A stretch of 27,329 nt of DNA from Coriobacteriaceae bacterium (GCA_019421015.1 JAHZGC010000037.1:1-27329); one strand, 5' to 3'. Shown: positions 1 to 7,406, counted from the first letter of the stretch. Program-made: numbers and translations. Notes: generated by a model not told the origin, from the letters alone.

Positions 1-310
1 TGGCCGTGGCGTACATGAACGTCAGCCAGTCGGGGATGTTGCGCGCCCACACGCCCAGGTGGTCGCCGGGCTCCATGCCGATGGCGAGCAGGCCCTTGGC
101 GAGCTCGTCGGTACGCTGGTCGAAGTCGCGGTAGGTCCAGCGCAGGGCGCGGTCGGGGTAGACCACGAACTCGTGGTCGGGATCGATGGCCGTCTGCATG
201 CGCAGGTAGGCGCCGATGGTCAGCTCAGAATGGAGCGGGTAGTCGGCCGAGCCGGGCTCGGGGAGCGGCCGATCGGCGGGCCACTGGTCGATGGTGAGGC
301 GTTCGGACAT
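1..310 (-). CDS. Acyl-CoA ligase (AMP-forming), N-terminal fragment cut by window edge
   Basis: The first 103 codons of an AMP-binding (ANL superfamily) acyl-CoA ligase; the gene runs off the window at base 1. The start is ATG at 308-310, with AAGGAG about 11 nt upstream. The visible part matches the N-terminal region of fatty-acid or acetyl-CoA ligase families: a short lead (MSERLTIDQWPADRPLPEPG), then WTYRDFDQRTDELAKGLL and the GMEPGDHLGVWARNIPDW stretch, typical of the first subdomain before the P-loop. The catalytic motifs lie outside the window, so substrate chain length cannot be judged. It lies downstream of an XRE-cupin regulator on the same strand, probably co-transcribed through the repeat-rich 191-nt gap. 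Family-level call is firm; substrate is unknown. Confidence 0.85.
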   Translation of the reverse strand, partial: MSERLTIDQWPADRPLPEPGSADYPLHSELTIGAYLRMQTAIDPDHEFVVYPDRALRWTYRDFDQRTDELAKGLLAIGMEPGDHLGVWARNIPDWLTFMYATA

Positions 311-382
311 AGGGCGATAGGCTCCTTAGCTGTTCAAGAGACGTGCAGGAGGTACAAGGGGCGTCGCGCAACGCGAACCGCA

Positions 383-492
383 GCGAGCGACAATCCCCCC
401 TTGCCTAAAGGGATCGTCGCTCGCAAGGCGCCGGGAGGCGATGCGTACTGGACGTACGTGAGCCTCCCGGGAACGCGGCGAGCGACGATCCC
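383..492 (-). promoter_or_regulatory. Nested inverted repeats with mutually exclusive hairpins between regulator and ligase
   Basis: Three copies of one 15-mer lie in this gap. GCGAGCGACAATCCC is at 383-397, its inverted form GGGATCGTCGCTCGC at 410-424, and the direct form GCGAGCGACGATCCC at 478-492. The middle copy can pair with either outer copy, with one mismatch to the first and perfectly to the last, but not with both. Between the second and third copies is another hairpin, CCGGGAGGC 431-439 with GCCTCCCGG 462-470, extended inside by CGTAC/GTACG. On minus-strand RNA this sits just after the XRE-cupin stop and about 70 nt before the ligase start. It could be an attenuator-like switch, a processing site, or a dispersed palindromic repeat. 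No clear U-run follows. Confidence 0.6.
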
Positions 493-501
493 CCACAAAC
501 T

Positions 502-1077
502 TTAGAGGGGGGTGTAGACGACGGCGAGGAACTTGGCCTTCTGCCCCTCGTGGGCGCGCACCTGGTGGGGCACGATGGAGTCGTAGTAGATGCTCTCGCC
601 GGGGTGGATCACGTAGAGGTCCTTGCCGTACTCGACCTCGAACTCGCCCTCCATGCCGTAGAGCCACTCCTCGCCCTCGTGGCTCACGAGCTCGTGGTCA
701 ACCTCGCCCGAGGGCTCCACGGTAATCACGAAGGGGTCCATGTGGCGCGAGGGGCGCCCCGCCGCCAGGCTGAAATAGCTGAGCTCGCCGGCGTCGCTCG
801 AGGTCTGGAGGGCCTTGAGGCGGGCGACCTCGGCCATCTGGTTCTGGTCGATGTAGGCGGGGCCAAAACTCTCGTCGTCGTCCATGAGGGTACCCAGGCG
901 CACACCCAGGGCACGGGTGATCTTGATGAGCGGGGCAAGCGAGGGAGGCAGCTGGCCTTGCTCAAGGCCCTCGATGACGGAGACCTCGCAGCCACAGCGG
1001 TCGGCCAGGTCTTGCTGGGAAAGGTGGTGGGCAGTGCGCAGCGTGGAGATCTTCTCGCCAAGCCTGTTGTCGTCCAT
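502..1077 (-). CDS. XRE-family regulator with C-terminal cupin domain
   Basis: 191-residue transcription regulator. Residues about 6-65 form an XRE helix-turn-helix (HHLSQQDLADRCGCEVSVIE). Residues about 110-190 form a cupin_2 barrel (HEGEEWLYGMEGEFEVEYG, then HPGESIYYDSIVPHQV), which usually senses a small ligand. The start chosen is ATG at 1077, with GAGAGG about 9 nt upstream. A longer frame reaches 1242, but the added residues are not domain-like and cover the promoter. The gene lies upstream of an acyl-CoA ligase on the same strand. XRE-cupin regulators beside AMP-forming ligases recur in this window (see 24397-24981), suggesting it controls its neighbour in response to an acid or acyl-CoA; that ligand is inference. 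Confidence 0.9.
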   Translation of the reverse strand: MDDNRLGEKISTLRTAHHLSQQDLADRCGCEVSVIEGLEQGQLPPSLAPLIKITRALGVRLGTLMDDDESFGPAYIDQNQMAEVARLKALQTSSDAGELSYFSLAAGRPSRHMDPFVITVEPSGEVDHELVSHEGEEWLYGMEGEFEVEYGKDLYVIHPGESIYYDSIVPHQVRAHEGQKAKFLAVVYTPL

Positions 1078-1153
1078 CGGCGTGTTCCTCTCGGCATGGC
1101 CCACGGCGGCTGAAGAAGCTCGACGTAGGTGAGACTTGTATAGATAACAGGCA

Positions 1154-1185
1154 ATTGTAGCAAGTGGTGGCGGCCATTTTGGCCG
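1154..1185 (-). promoter_or_regulatory. Extended -10 promoter with palindromic operator for the XRE-cupin gene
   Basis: Read on the minus strand, TGC-TACAAT (hexamer at 1154-1159) is an extended -10 box about 77 nt before the XRE-cupin start. At 1171-1185 lies CGGCCATTTTGGCCG, a perfect 6-bp inverted repeat around TTT that covers where a -35 box would be (about 1177-1182). A palindrome replacing the -35 region suits an operator, possibly for autoregulation. No good -35 hexamer is seen. Confidence 0.45.
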
Positions 1186-1625
1186 GACGCGCGTCAATGC
1201 GCCAAGGATGCACGAGATTATGCCAGGCGATGGCGTCTTCATGAAATCACCACGTCACGGACATTTTGCACAACCCTAATGCGCGTTGGCCGGACGGCCT
1301 GAACTGGCTTCCAAGATACCTGTGGTCAAAAACCCCGGTTTGACAACATTGCATAGGGCTTTTTGAAGCCCATGCATCGACTGGGTCGGCAAACGCCCAG
1401 GAAAGAATCGGACAATGGACGGCGGCAGCCCGAACGATGTTGTCAAACCGGATTTTTTGACCACCGGAAGGTTCCCAAACAGGAGAAAATCAAACAAGCT
1501 AATGCATGATGCGAATATCATAAGTATTTTATGCATCACCACGCATACGACTTTAAATGCACCCGATGACACCGCACCGGGTTGGGATCCAGAGGCGCCG
1601 ACCCCGCATAAATCGGCACTTACAC
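1186..1625. other. Non-coding stretch between XRE-cupin and TetR genes
   Basis: No convincing gene. It contains the inverted-repeat element at 1322-1464. Next to it is an AT-rich segment (about 1480-1560) with an imperfect palindrome whose ends are TGATGC (from 1507) and GCATCA (to about 1539). A 98-codon minus-strand frame (1276-1572) crosses the element but looks like translation of the repeat. The base composition is clearly lower in GC than the flanking genes. Confidence 0.5.
1322..1464. repeat. 143-bp inverted-repeat element, MITE-like or structured RNA
   Basis: Two 28-bp arms at 1322-1349 and 1437-1464 are inverted copies matching at 26 of 28 positions (shared cores GTGGTCAAAAA and CCGGTTTGACAACAT). 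The 87-bp interior is also structured: TGCATAGGGCTT 1350-1361 pairs with AAGCCCATGCA 1366-1376, and CTGGG 1381-1385 pairs with CCCAG 1396-1400. I see no target-site duplication and no transposase. It could be a non-autonomous mobile element, a dispersed palindromic repeat, or a folded RNA. Both arms translate in one minus frame into VVK-x-GxLTT-like peptides, which is a consequence of the repeat. Confidence 0.65.
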
Positions 1626-2258
1626 TTAAGGCGTGTGCCAGTCGCAGGGGTCGGGGGCCGAAAGTTGGCGCACGCCGGCGATGATGATCTCGATGCCGCT
1701 TTTAAAGGTCTCCTCGGTATAGGCGTTCTCGGCCGTCTCGACCCAATCGCGGCCGGCCGGGTCGGGGTGCTCGGGACGCTCGCGCAGCTCCTGCAGCTCG
1801 GCGGCCATAAAGCCGCCCAGGTAGGCGTCGATGAGACACCACAGCCGCCGCAGGGTCTGGGGCGGGATACCCTGGTTGCCGTGGAGGGCGTAGATGCGGG
1901 CGGTGTGCTCCGCGAGCGCGGCCGAGTAACCGCCGAACTCCACCTTGTAGAGATCTGCCTTCAGATGGTTGAGATACATCTGGCGGATAGAGGCCGTGGT
2001 GCGCCGCAAGGTGTCGTCCCAACGCTCGCCGGGGATGGGGTCGGCGTCGACCTCCCTGAACGCCAGGGCCACCGCCCCGGCGTGAATCTCCTGAATGGAG
2101 TCGAAGTAGGTGTAGAGCGCCATGGGGGCCTTGCCCAGGGCTGCGGCAAGCTTGCGCATGGAGACGCTCTGGATGCCGTGCTCATCAGCTAGCTCGAGGG
2201 CCTTGGCCAGAATCTCCTCGCGGGTGAGCGACGGGGCGACCCCGGGTTTTTTGGGCAT
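1626..2258 (-). CDS. TetR/AcrR-family transcriptional regulator
   Basis: 210-residue regulator with a TetR N-terminal helix-turn-helix at about residues 14-60 (TREEILAKALELADEHG, then MRKLAAALGKAPMALYTYF) and a helical ligand-binding C-terminal domain. The start is ATG at 2258: AAAGGAG sits 9 nt upstream, while a TTG three codons earlier would abut that ribosome binding site. It is transcribed away from the Tat flavoprotein at 2443, and the shared intergenic region carries two matching palindromes across the flavoprotein promoter. The likely role is therefore repression of the reductase until its substrate binds. The ligand is unknown. Confidence 0.92.
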   Translation of the reverse strand: MPKKPGVAPSLTREEILAKALELADEHGIQSVSMRKLAAALGKAPMALYTYFDSIQEIHAGAVALAFREVDADPIPGERWDDTLRRTTASIRQMYLNHLKADLYKVEFGGYSAALAEHTARIYALHGNQGIPPQTLRRLWCLIDAYLGGFMAAELQELRERPEHPDPAGRDWVETAENAYTEETFKSGIEIIIAGVRQLSAPDPCDWHTP

Positions 2259-2328
2259 TGGCCGCAACTCCTTTGCACTCCCGAGGCCCTGTGGCCTTCC
2301 GGCTTGAAAACGGTTCCGAAATAATAGC

Positions 2329-2380
2329 TTGCCATCTAATAGCGTACAGTGTACACTAAAAAATAACGTACAGTGTACGT
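2329..2380 (+). promoter_or_regulatory. Flavoprotein promoter with two TetR-type operators
   Basis: TTGCCA (2329-2334), a 17-nt spacer and TACACT (2352-2357) form a good sigma-70-type promoter reading toward the flavoprotein. Two odd-centred palindromes overlie it. CGTACAGTGTACA (2343-2355) lies across the spacer and -10. ACGTACAGTGTACGT (2366-2380) lies just after the expected transcription start. Their centres are 24 bp apart. Operators placed over the -10 and the start are typical of TetR repression; the adjacent tetR-like gene is the obvious source. Confidence 0.75.
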
Positions 2381-2442
2381 CATTTATCGACCACCTTTAT
2401 TAGGGAGGGCCCCAAAGGCCCTGTGGGGAGGAGCCAAACACC

Positions 2443-4368
2443 ATGGACGCCCAGCACACCGTAGACCGTCGCACCTTTGTTCAGGGAGCCGCGCTCGGCA
2501 TGGCCGCCGGCGCCGCCGTCGCCGGAGGGCTTGCCCGGTCGGCGCACGCCGAAGAGGCGGCCACCATGAGCGCCGCCGACTACCAGAACATCTACGAGGA
2601 CGGCGTGAACCTCATGCCCGGCCGCAAGGTCGCCTGCCCCGGCCCTCGCGGACCCGTGGCCTTCGAGAGCCGAGAGATCCCCGCAAGCGAGATCGTGTGC
2701 ACCGAGAGCTTCGACGTCGTAGTGGTGGGCGCCGGCATCGGTGGCCTCATCGCCGGCCTCAAGGCGGCCGACATGGGTGCCAGCGTGCTCGTACTCGAGA
2801 AGATGACCAAGGGCCGCGGCTGCTTCGAGTGCTTCGGCGCCGTGGACGCCGCCTGCCAGGAGGGGCTCGAGATCAGCAAGCCCGATCTGCTCGACGAGCT
2901 CTACCGCTCGGCCTACTGGCGCACCCGCCCCGAGCCCGCGCGCACCTACGTGGACCGTTCGGGAGAGGCCACCGACTTCTGGCAGGCCATGCTCGACAAG
3001 GGTCAGAACGGCTTTGTGATCACCCCCGTGGAGCAGGGTCTCTCGACCTGCAACATGCCGGCAGTTACCCCGCTTATCGACACCGAGCTGGGCTTCTACG
3101 ACTCCCCCGTGCTGCCGCCCGACGCCGGCGTTCGCTCGGGCCTCTCGGGCATCTACGTGTGCGAGGAGATGCAGCGCGTGGCCAAGGTGGCCTACCCCAA
3201 CATGGAGCTGCGTTTCAGCACCCCCGGCGTGCAGCTTGTGGCCGAGGGCGGACGCGTGACCGGCGTCATCGCCAAGGACGCGCAGGGGTACTTCAAGGTG
3301 GAGGCCGCCAAGGGCGTGATCCTGGCCACGGGCGGCTACGACTGCAACCCCGAGATGATGGAGGCCTGGACGCGCCCGGAGGACTACGTCACGAGCAGCT
3401 GGTGGAACCCGGGCTGGGGCACCACGGGCGACGGCCACATGATGGGCCTCGCGATCGGCGCCCAGATGGACCCGGTGCCGCAGCCGGTCATGAACTTCCG
3501 CTGGGGCAACCCCGACTCGTTCATGGACGCGCGCACCTGGAACGCCATCTACTTCGGCATCCTGGTGAACGGCCGCGGCGACCGCTTTGTGCGCGAGGAC
3601 CTGCCGTTCCAGAGCGTCTCGAACGCCCAGAACGCCCAGCCCGCCTATGGCAGGAACTGCTGGTACGTGTTTGACGAGACCATGTACGACGGCATGCAGG
3701 ACGCACTCGAAGAGTTCGAGGCCAAGGGCTGGCTGTTCGAGGGAGCCACGCCCCAGGAGCTGGCCGAGAGGTGCGGCGTGGACCCCGAGGGGCTCGCGGC
3801 CACGATCGAGCGCTACAACGGCTTCTTTGCCGGCGGCGTCGACGAGGACTTCCGCCGCGACCTGGCCATGACGCTGCCCTTTACCGGCGGCCGCTACTTC
3901 GCGCTGACCTCGAACAGCTGCGTGCTCGCCACGGTGGGCGGCCTCACCATAGACGGCACCTGCGCCGTGCTCGACCTGGACGACAGGCCCATCCCCGGCC
4001 TCTACGCCTGCGGCAACGTGAGCGGCAACTTCTTTGCCGGCAACTATCCGCGCCACATCCCGGGCACCTCGATCGGCCGCGCCGTGACCTTTGGCTACGT
4101 GGCCGCCGAGAACTGCGTCAACGGCGTGGTGGGCCCCGACCCCGTGCTCGACGGCGCCGTGGCCCTAACCCCCTACGGCGAGGGCACGCCGGTGGACGAA
4201 GCCACGCTCGAGGCCGCCCAGGAACTGGGCCCCTGGAACCCCTACGACCCGATCCACGGCGGCAGCGACGCCTACAGCGCCGAGCAGCTGGGCGGCAATG
4301 TGGCCGCCTGCGACAACTGCCACGCCTACGACCCAAGCAAGGGCACCGTGGCCGACGGGATGAGATAG
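2443..4368 (+). CDS. Tat-exported FAD-dependent reductase (fumarate/urocanate reductase family) with C-terminal CxxCH
   Basis: 641-residue flavoprotein of the FAD_binding_2 family (fumarate reductase, urocanate reductase and ketosteroid dehydrogenase relatives). Residues 8-18 are a Tat signal (DRRTFVQGAAL) followed by a hydrophobic stretch and an AHA cleavage site near residue 36, so it acts outside the membrane. The dinucleotide-binding GAGIGG is at 96-101 with an acidic strand end at VLVLEK. The C-terminal flavin-contacting segment NYPRHIPGTSIGRAVTFGY is present. Residues 623-627 are CDNCH, a c-type haem attachment motif 15 residues from the end. GGGGAGGAG lies 9 nt before the ATG. It likely reduces a small organic acceptor in anaerobic respiration; the substrate cannot be told. 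Repression by the divergent TetR is likely. No electron-donor subunit is adjacent. Confidence 0.9.
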   Translation: MDAQHTVDRRTFVQGAALGMAAGAAVAGGLARSAHAEEAATMSAADYQNIYEDGVNLMPGRKVACPGPRGPVAFESREIPASEIVCTESFDVVVVGAGIGGLIAGLKAADMGASVLVLEKMTKGRGCFECFGAVDAACQEGLEISKPDLLDELYRSAYWRTRPEPARTYVDRSGEATDFWQAMLDKGQNGFVITPVEQGLSTCNMPAVTPLIDTELGFYDSPVLPPDAGVRSGLSGIYVCEEMQRVAKVAYPNMELRFSTPGVQLVAEGGRVTGVIAKDAQGYFKVEAAKGVILATGGYDCNPEMMEAWTRPEDYVTSSWWNPGWGTTGDGHMMGLAIGAQMDPVPQPVMNFRWGNPDSFMDARTWNAIYFGILVNGRGDRFVREDLPFQSVSNAQNAQPAYGRNCWYVFDETMYDGMQDALEEFEAKGWLFEGATPQELAERCGVDPEGLAATIERYNGFFAGGVDEDFRRDLAMTLPFTGGRYFALTSNSCVLATVGGLTIDGTCAVLDLDDRPIPGLYACGNVSGNFFAGNYPRHIPGTSIGRAVTFGYVAAENCVNGVVGPDPVLDGAVALTPYGEGTPVDEATLEAAQELGPWNPYDPIHGGSDAYSAEQLGGNVAACDNCHAYDPSKGTVADGMR

Positions 4369-4410
4369 GGTCCACAAACAAAAGGAATCACAGAACCCCC
4401 GGCAACAAAG

Positions 4411-4451
4411 CCCCGGAGTCGAGCAGACACGATGCTCGATGCCGGGGTTTT
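4411..4451 (+). terminator. Rho-independent terminator after the flavoprotein gene
   Basis: CCCCGG 4411-4416 and TCGAGC 4419-4424 pair with GCTCGA 4434-4439 and CCGGGG 4442-4447. The hairpin is followed by TTTT and preceded by AAA. It lies 43 nt after the flavoprotein stop. Confidence 0.8.
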
Positions 4452-4520
4452 GTGGTGGGTTGCCACGTAGGAGCGGAATCGGGCAGTATACTAAGCCCGG
4501 CCAACCGATGGGAGCCTACC

Positions 4521-4796
4521 ATGAAGCATTACTATTCGACTATCAACGAGAATGTTCTAACCTTCTCTGACATCCACACCGATGGGTTTCTGGATTACAT
4601 CAGAGTGTACTTTGAGCGGCCAAATGAAAACGGCTTTGATTTTGCCGAAGGAACCATTCCTGGATGCCAGTTTACAAAGACCTACGGTTTTTCTCAAGAT
4701 GAACTGCGAGGGATGTCCGAGTATCTCAAGCGAAACGAGCTGCTTATTTGGCAGCTTGCTTCAGGGTATTTTGACGGTGGTGAGCAAATTGCCTAA
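4521..4796 (+). CDS. Small hypothetical protein paired with DUF4160 protein
   Basis: 91-residue soluble protein starting at ATG 4521, with GGGAG 7 nt upstream. I do not recognise the family. It is acidic and aromatic-rich (FLDYIRVYFERPNENGFDF; later SEYLKRNELLIWQLASGYF) and has no signal or membrane segment. Its 3' end overlaps the start of the DUF4160 gene, so the two are probably translated together. Many DUF4160 genes are paired with a small DUF2442 protein; this one occupies the partner's place but does not clearly look like DUF2442. Bases 4561-5040 are about 48% GC by direct count, far below the neighbouring genes, suggesting recent acquisition. A possible -10 (TATACT, 4487-4492) precedes it, without a well-spaced -35. 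Confidence 0.7.
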   Translation: MKHYYSTINENVLTFSDIHTDGFLDYIRVYFERPNENGFDFAEGTIPGCQFTKTYGFSQDELRGMSEYLKRNELLIWQLASGYFDGGEQIA

Positions 4797-5043
4797 AGCA
4801 CTCGCAGATTTCTTGGGCTATATCATCTTCTTTTGGTCAAATGAAGAATCCAAGCCCCATGTCCATGTATGCAAAGGGCGGCCGTCAAAGAATGCCTCGA
4901 AGTTTTGGGTAAGTCCAGGCGGCGTTATGCTTGAACACAACGGAGGAGATATTCCGGCGAAGGATTTGCGAAAGATTGAAGCGTACCTCGTTGCGAACCG
5001 CGAACAGATTCTCATAGCATGGATGGAGCACTTCGAAGAGTAG
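4780..5043 (+). CDS. DUF4160 domain protein
   Basis: About 87 residues. The whole protein matches the DUF4160 pattern: an N-terminal LPKALADFLGYIIFFWSNE strand region, then the signature KPHVHVCKGRPSKNASKFW, and a C-terminal helix with LVANREQILIAWMEHF. The start is uncertain: tandem GTG codons at 4777 and 4780, or TTG at 4789, which would give the family-typical MPKALADF beginning. All overlap the end of the upstream gene. DUF4160 proteins are of unknown biochemical function and commonly occur in two-gene, toxin-antitoxin-like or mobile modules; that role here is inference. The low GC content it shares with its partner supports horizontal transfer as a unit. Confidence 0.82.
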   Translation: MSKLPKALADFLGYIIFFWSNEESKPHVHVCKGRPSKNASKFWVSPGGVMLEHNGGDIPAKDLRKIEAYLVANREQILIAWMEHFEE

Positions 5044-5117
5044 CAACCCGCGAGCACCCGGCGTGCCTCTGCAATCCAAGGCCTACGTCCCCTCCGAAAA
5101 AGTACCGCAAGACCGCA

Positions 5118-5154
5118 AGCGCCCCCGACTTCAAAAGCCAGGGGCGCTCCTTTG
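5118..5154 (+). terminator. Terminator after the DUF4160 gene
   Basis: AGCGCCCC 5118-5125 pairs perfectly with GGGGCGCT 5141-5148 around a 15-nt loop, followed by CCTTTG. It lies between convergent genes. The plus strand has the better (still modest) U-rich tail; the hairpin may act on both strands. Confidence 0.65.
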
Positions 5155-5220
5155 TTTACCTGCTTGTTGTGGTTGGCCTAAGCCACCGTCATGGCCGCAC
5201 GGAGGACGGCGTTGCCGGTC

Positions 5221-7162
5221 TTATCTCCCGGCCTGAGCCAAGGCGTCGTTCACGGCCACGAGCAGGCCCGCGGCGGTGCGGGTGGCGCCGGCCACGGCGT
5301 CCACGGCGGCCGAGTTGGCCTCGACCATGGCGGCAGGCATGTCGCGCAGGCACTTGGCGATGGGGAGCAACCCGTCGGTCTCGTAGTGCTCGAGCACCTC
5401 GATGTCGGCGATGGCGTCGCCGTCCATGGTCACGCGCACCACCATGGGGGCTTGGCCTTTGCCCTTGCCGCGGCCGATGTACTGGTTCTCTCCGCACTCG
5501 TACTCCACAGTCACGGGCTCATAGACGTAGCCCTCGGCCACGAGGTCATCCTGCACCGAGTCGTCCTTGACCGCCGCGGCGTTGGCGCCCGAGATGCGGC
5601 CAAAGATCATGCCGCCGCCCAGGTTGCACGAGGCCTGGTAGAGGTTCGACCAGATGTCGCCCAGCTCGCCGGCCTCGTAGAGGTGCGGGATGGGGTTGCC
5701 CTCGACGTCGAGCACCTCGCCGCGCTCGTTGCGGCGCGGGCCGCCCTGGGTGTTGCAGGTGCAGTGGGTGAGCGGGATGCCGTAGAAGGGCGGGTTCACA
5801 AGGGCCTCGAGGTCCTCGGTGCGGCCGTACTGGGGATCGACGCCGGCCTCGCAGTAGCCGTTGTAGGTCGCGACGCTCTCGACGGTGGTCTGCACGGCGT
5901 CGCCCTCGATGCCGAGCTGGGCGCAGAGGTCCTCAAGGTTGTCGGCCTTCTTGATCCAGCCTTTCTCGAGCTCCTCGCTGCCGTCGGGGGGACCAGGACG
6001 AGTGAATCTGGCCCTTGTCGAGGATGCCTTGGTCAAAGATGTAGTACATCTCGTCGGGCAGCCAGGCGTTCATGTACATGCCGTGGTTCCACAGCTTGCC
6101 GTGCTTCTGGCCGCGGCCGAACACGATGTCGTCTTCCTTGAGGCGACTGCCGTCGGCACCCACCACCATGCCGCAGGAGGCGCCGTAGATCATAAAGACG
6201 AAGCTCGCGGTCTGGGTGTCCCAGTCGTAGAACTCGCCGTTGGTGCTCACGATGTTGCTCATGTGCCAGAGGTCGGCACCCACGGCCTGGGCCATCTTGA
6301 TGCCGTCGCCCTCGTTGTAGAGCGCGCGGCCCAGGCTGGGCCAGAACTTGCGCTGGTTGAAGTCCTGCTGCATCTGGGGGTTGTTCTCGTAGCCGCCGCA
6401 GGTGAGGACCACGCCGTTCTTGGCGCGGACCTTGAAGGGCTGGCCGTCCACCTCGGTCTCGACGCCGTGGATCACCTTGGTCTGGGGGTCTTGGACGAGC
6501 TTCTTGCCGGGGGCCTCGTACCACACGTCGATGAGGTCGGCGCGCTGCAGCACGTTGTCCTTGAGCAGGTTGTAGGTGGCGCCGTCGCCACCGAAGTTGG
6601 TGGGGGCGTTGATGCCGCTGTTGCCGTTGGTGGTGATGGGCGTGAACGAGTCAACACCGGGGAACTGCGGGAACTCCTTGTACTCGAACGGTGCGGCGTT
6701 CACGGCACCCAGGTAGTCGAACCAGTCCTTGTTCTTCATCATCTCATCGATGTAGACGTCGAGCATCTCGTCGGAGGGGCTGTCGTAGTTGCCGCGCAGC
6801 GTCTTGAAGTAGGTCTCCATGTCCTCCTTGTTCTCGGAGTAGCAGACCCACTGCATGCAGACGTTGGAGTTGCCGCCGGCATAGCCTTCGGGGGCCTTCT
6901 CGAGCAGGAGGACCCTGGCTCCCGCGTCGGCGGCGGTGATGGCCGTGGCGGCTCCGGCCCCGCCGAAGCCCACCACGATCACGTCGTACTCGGCGTCCCA
7001 GTCCACAGTGGTCTCGAAAGGCGCGGCAACCTCGTCGGCATGGGCGGAAGCAGCCACTGAGCCGACGGCGCCCAGCGCGGCCGCAGCGGCGGCGCCGGCC
7101 ACGAATGCGCGGCGGTTCATGGCGGTGGAGACGTGCTCGGTCGTGGGGTTCATGGGGTTCAT
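5221..7162 (-). pseudogene. Tat-exported FAD/FMN-binding reductase, disrupted by a frameshift
   Basis: Two minus-strand frames join into one 646-residue flavoprotein if a single base is removed at the C6 run (G6 at 5986-5991 on the plus strand). Frame one (7162 to about 5990) has a Tat signal (NRRAFVAG, residues 16-23; AHA at 40-42), GFGGAG at 65-70 and the FAD_binding_2 core. Frame two continues with DGSEELEKGWIKKADNLEDL, the SCNLGGGMIFGRISGANAA flavin-contact segment and a C-terminal FMN_bind domain (about residues 560-646) with DAVAGAT, the covalent FMN motif minus its usual Ser/Thr. The start is ATG at 7162 with AAGGAG 6 nt upstream. As written the first frame terminates at 5933, losing the FMN domain. 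Sequencing error, phase variation and true decay are all possible. Substrate unknown; the LysR gene upstream is the likely regulator. Confidence 0.88.
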
Positions 7163-7239
7163 AGGGTTCTCCTTTGCATCGTTGGCTGTATCGGCTCTTC
7201 GGCCCCGCGGGGGCCTCCCCTTGCCGATTGACAGCGCCC

Positions 7240-7321
7240 ACAATACAGAGGACCGCCCGTGTGTTAAAAACAGCAAGTTTTAGTTGATGAACCCATGGAA
7301 AGAACCCGTTTCACAACGGGT
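7240..7321 (-). promoter_or_regulatory. Putative flavoprotein promoter with upstream LysR-type site
   Basis: On the minus strand TTAACA (7262-7267), a 16-nt spacer and TATTGT (7240-7245) form a plausible promoter about 70 nt before the flavoprotein start. At 7304-7321 is ACCCGTT-tcac-AACGGGT, a perfect 7-bp inverted repeat centred about 80 nt upstream of the expected transcript start, roughly where LysR recognition sites lie. An extra ACGGGT half-site is near 7362. The link to the LysR encoded at 7457 is inference. Confidence 0.5.
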
Positions 7322-7406
7322 CGATGCGGCCACACGCACAGCGAGTGGGGGCACACGAAAAACGGGTATGTCGAGATAGGCGGGGTTATTCGGTCTGTCG
7401 GGCTAT

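Noticed and set aside
1276..1572. 98-codon minus-strand frame over the inverted-repeat element
   Set aside because: No ribosome binding site or known domain; its repeated peptide comes from translating both arms of the repeat.
2380..4056. 558-codon minus-strand frame opposite the Tat flavoprotein
   Set aside because: The plus-strand product has a signal peptide, GxGxxG and a good ribosome binding site; the antisense frame has no motif.
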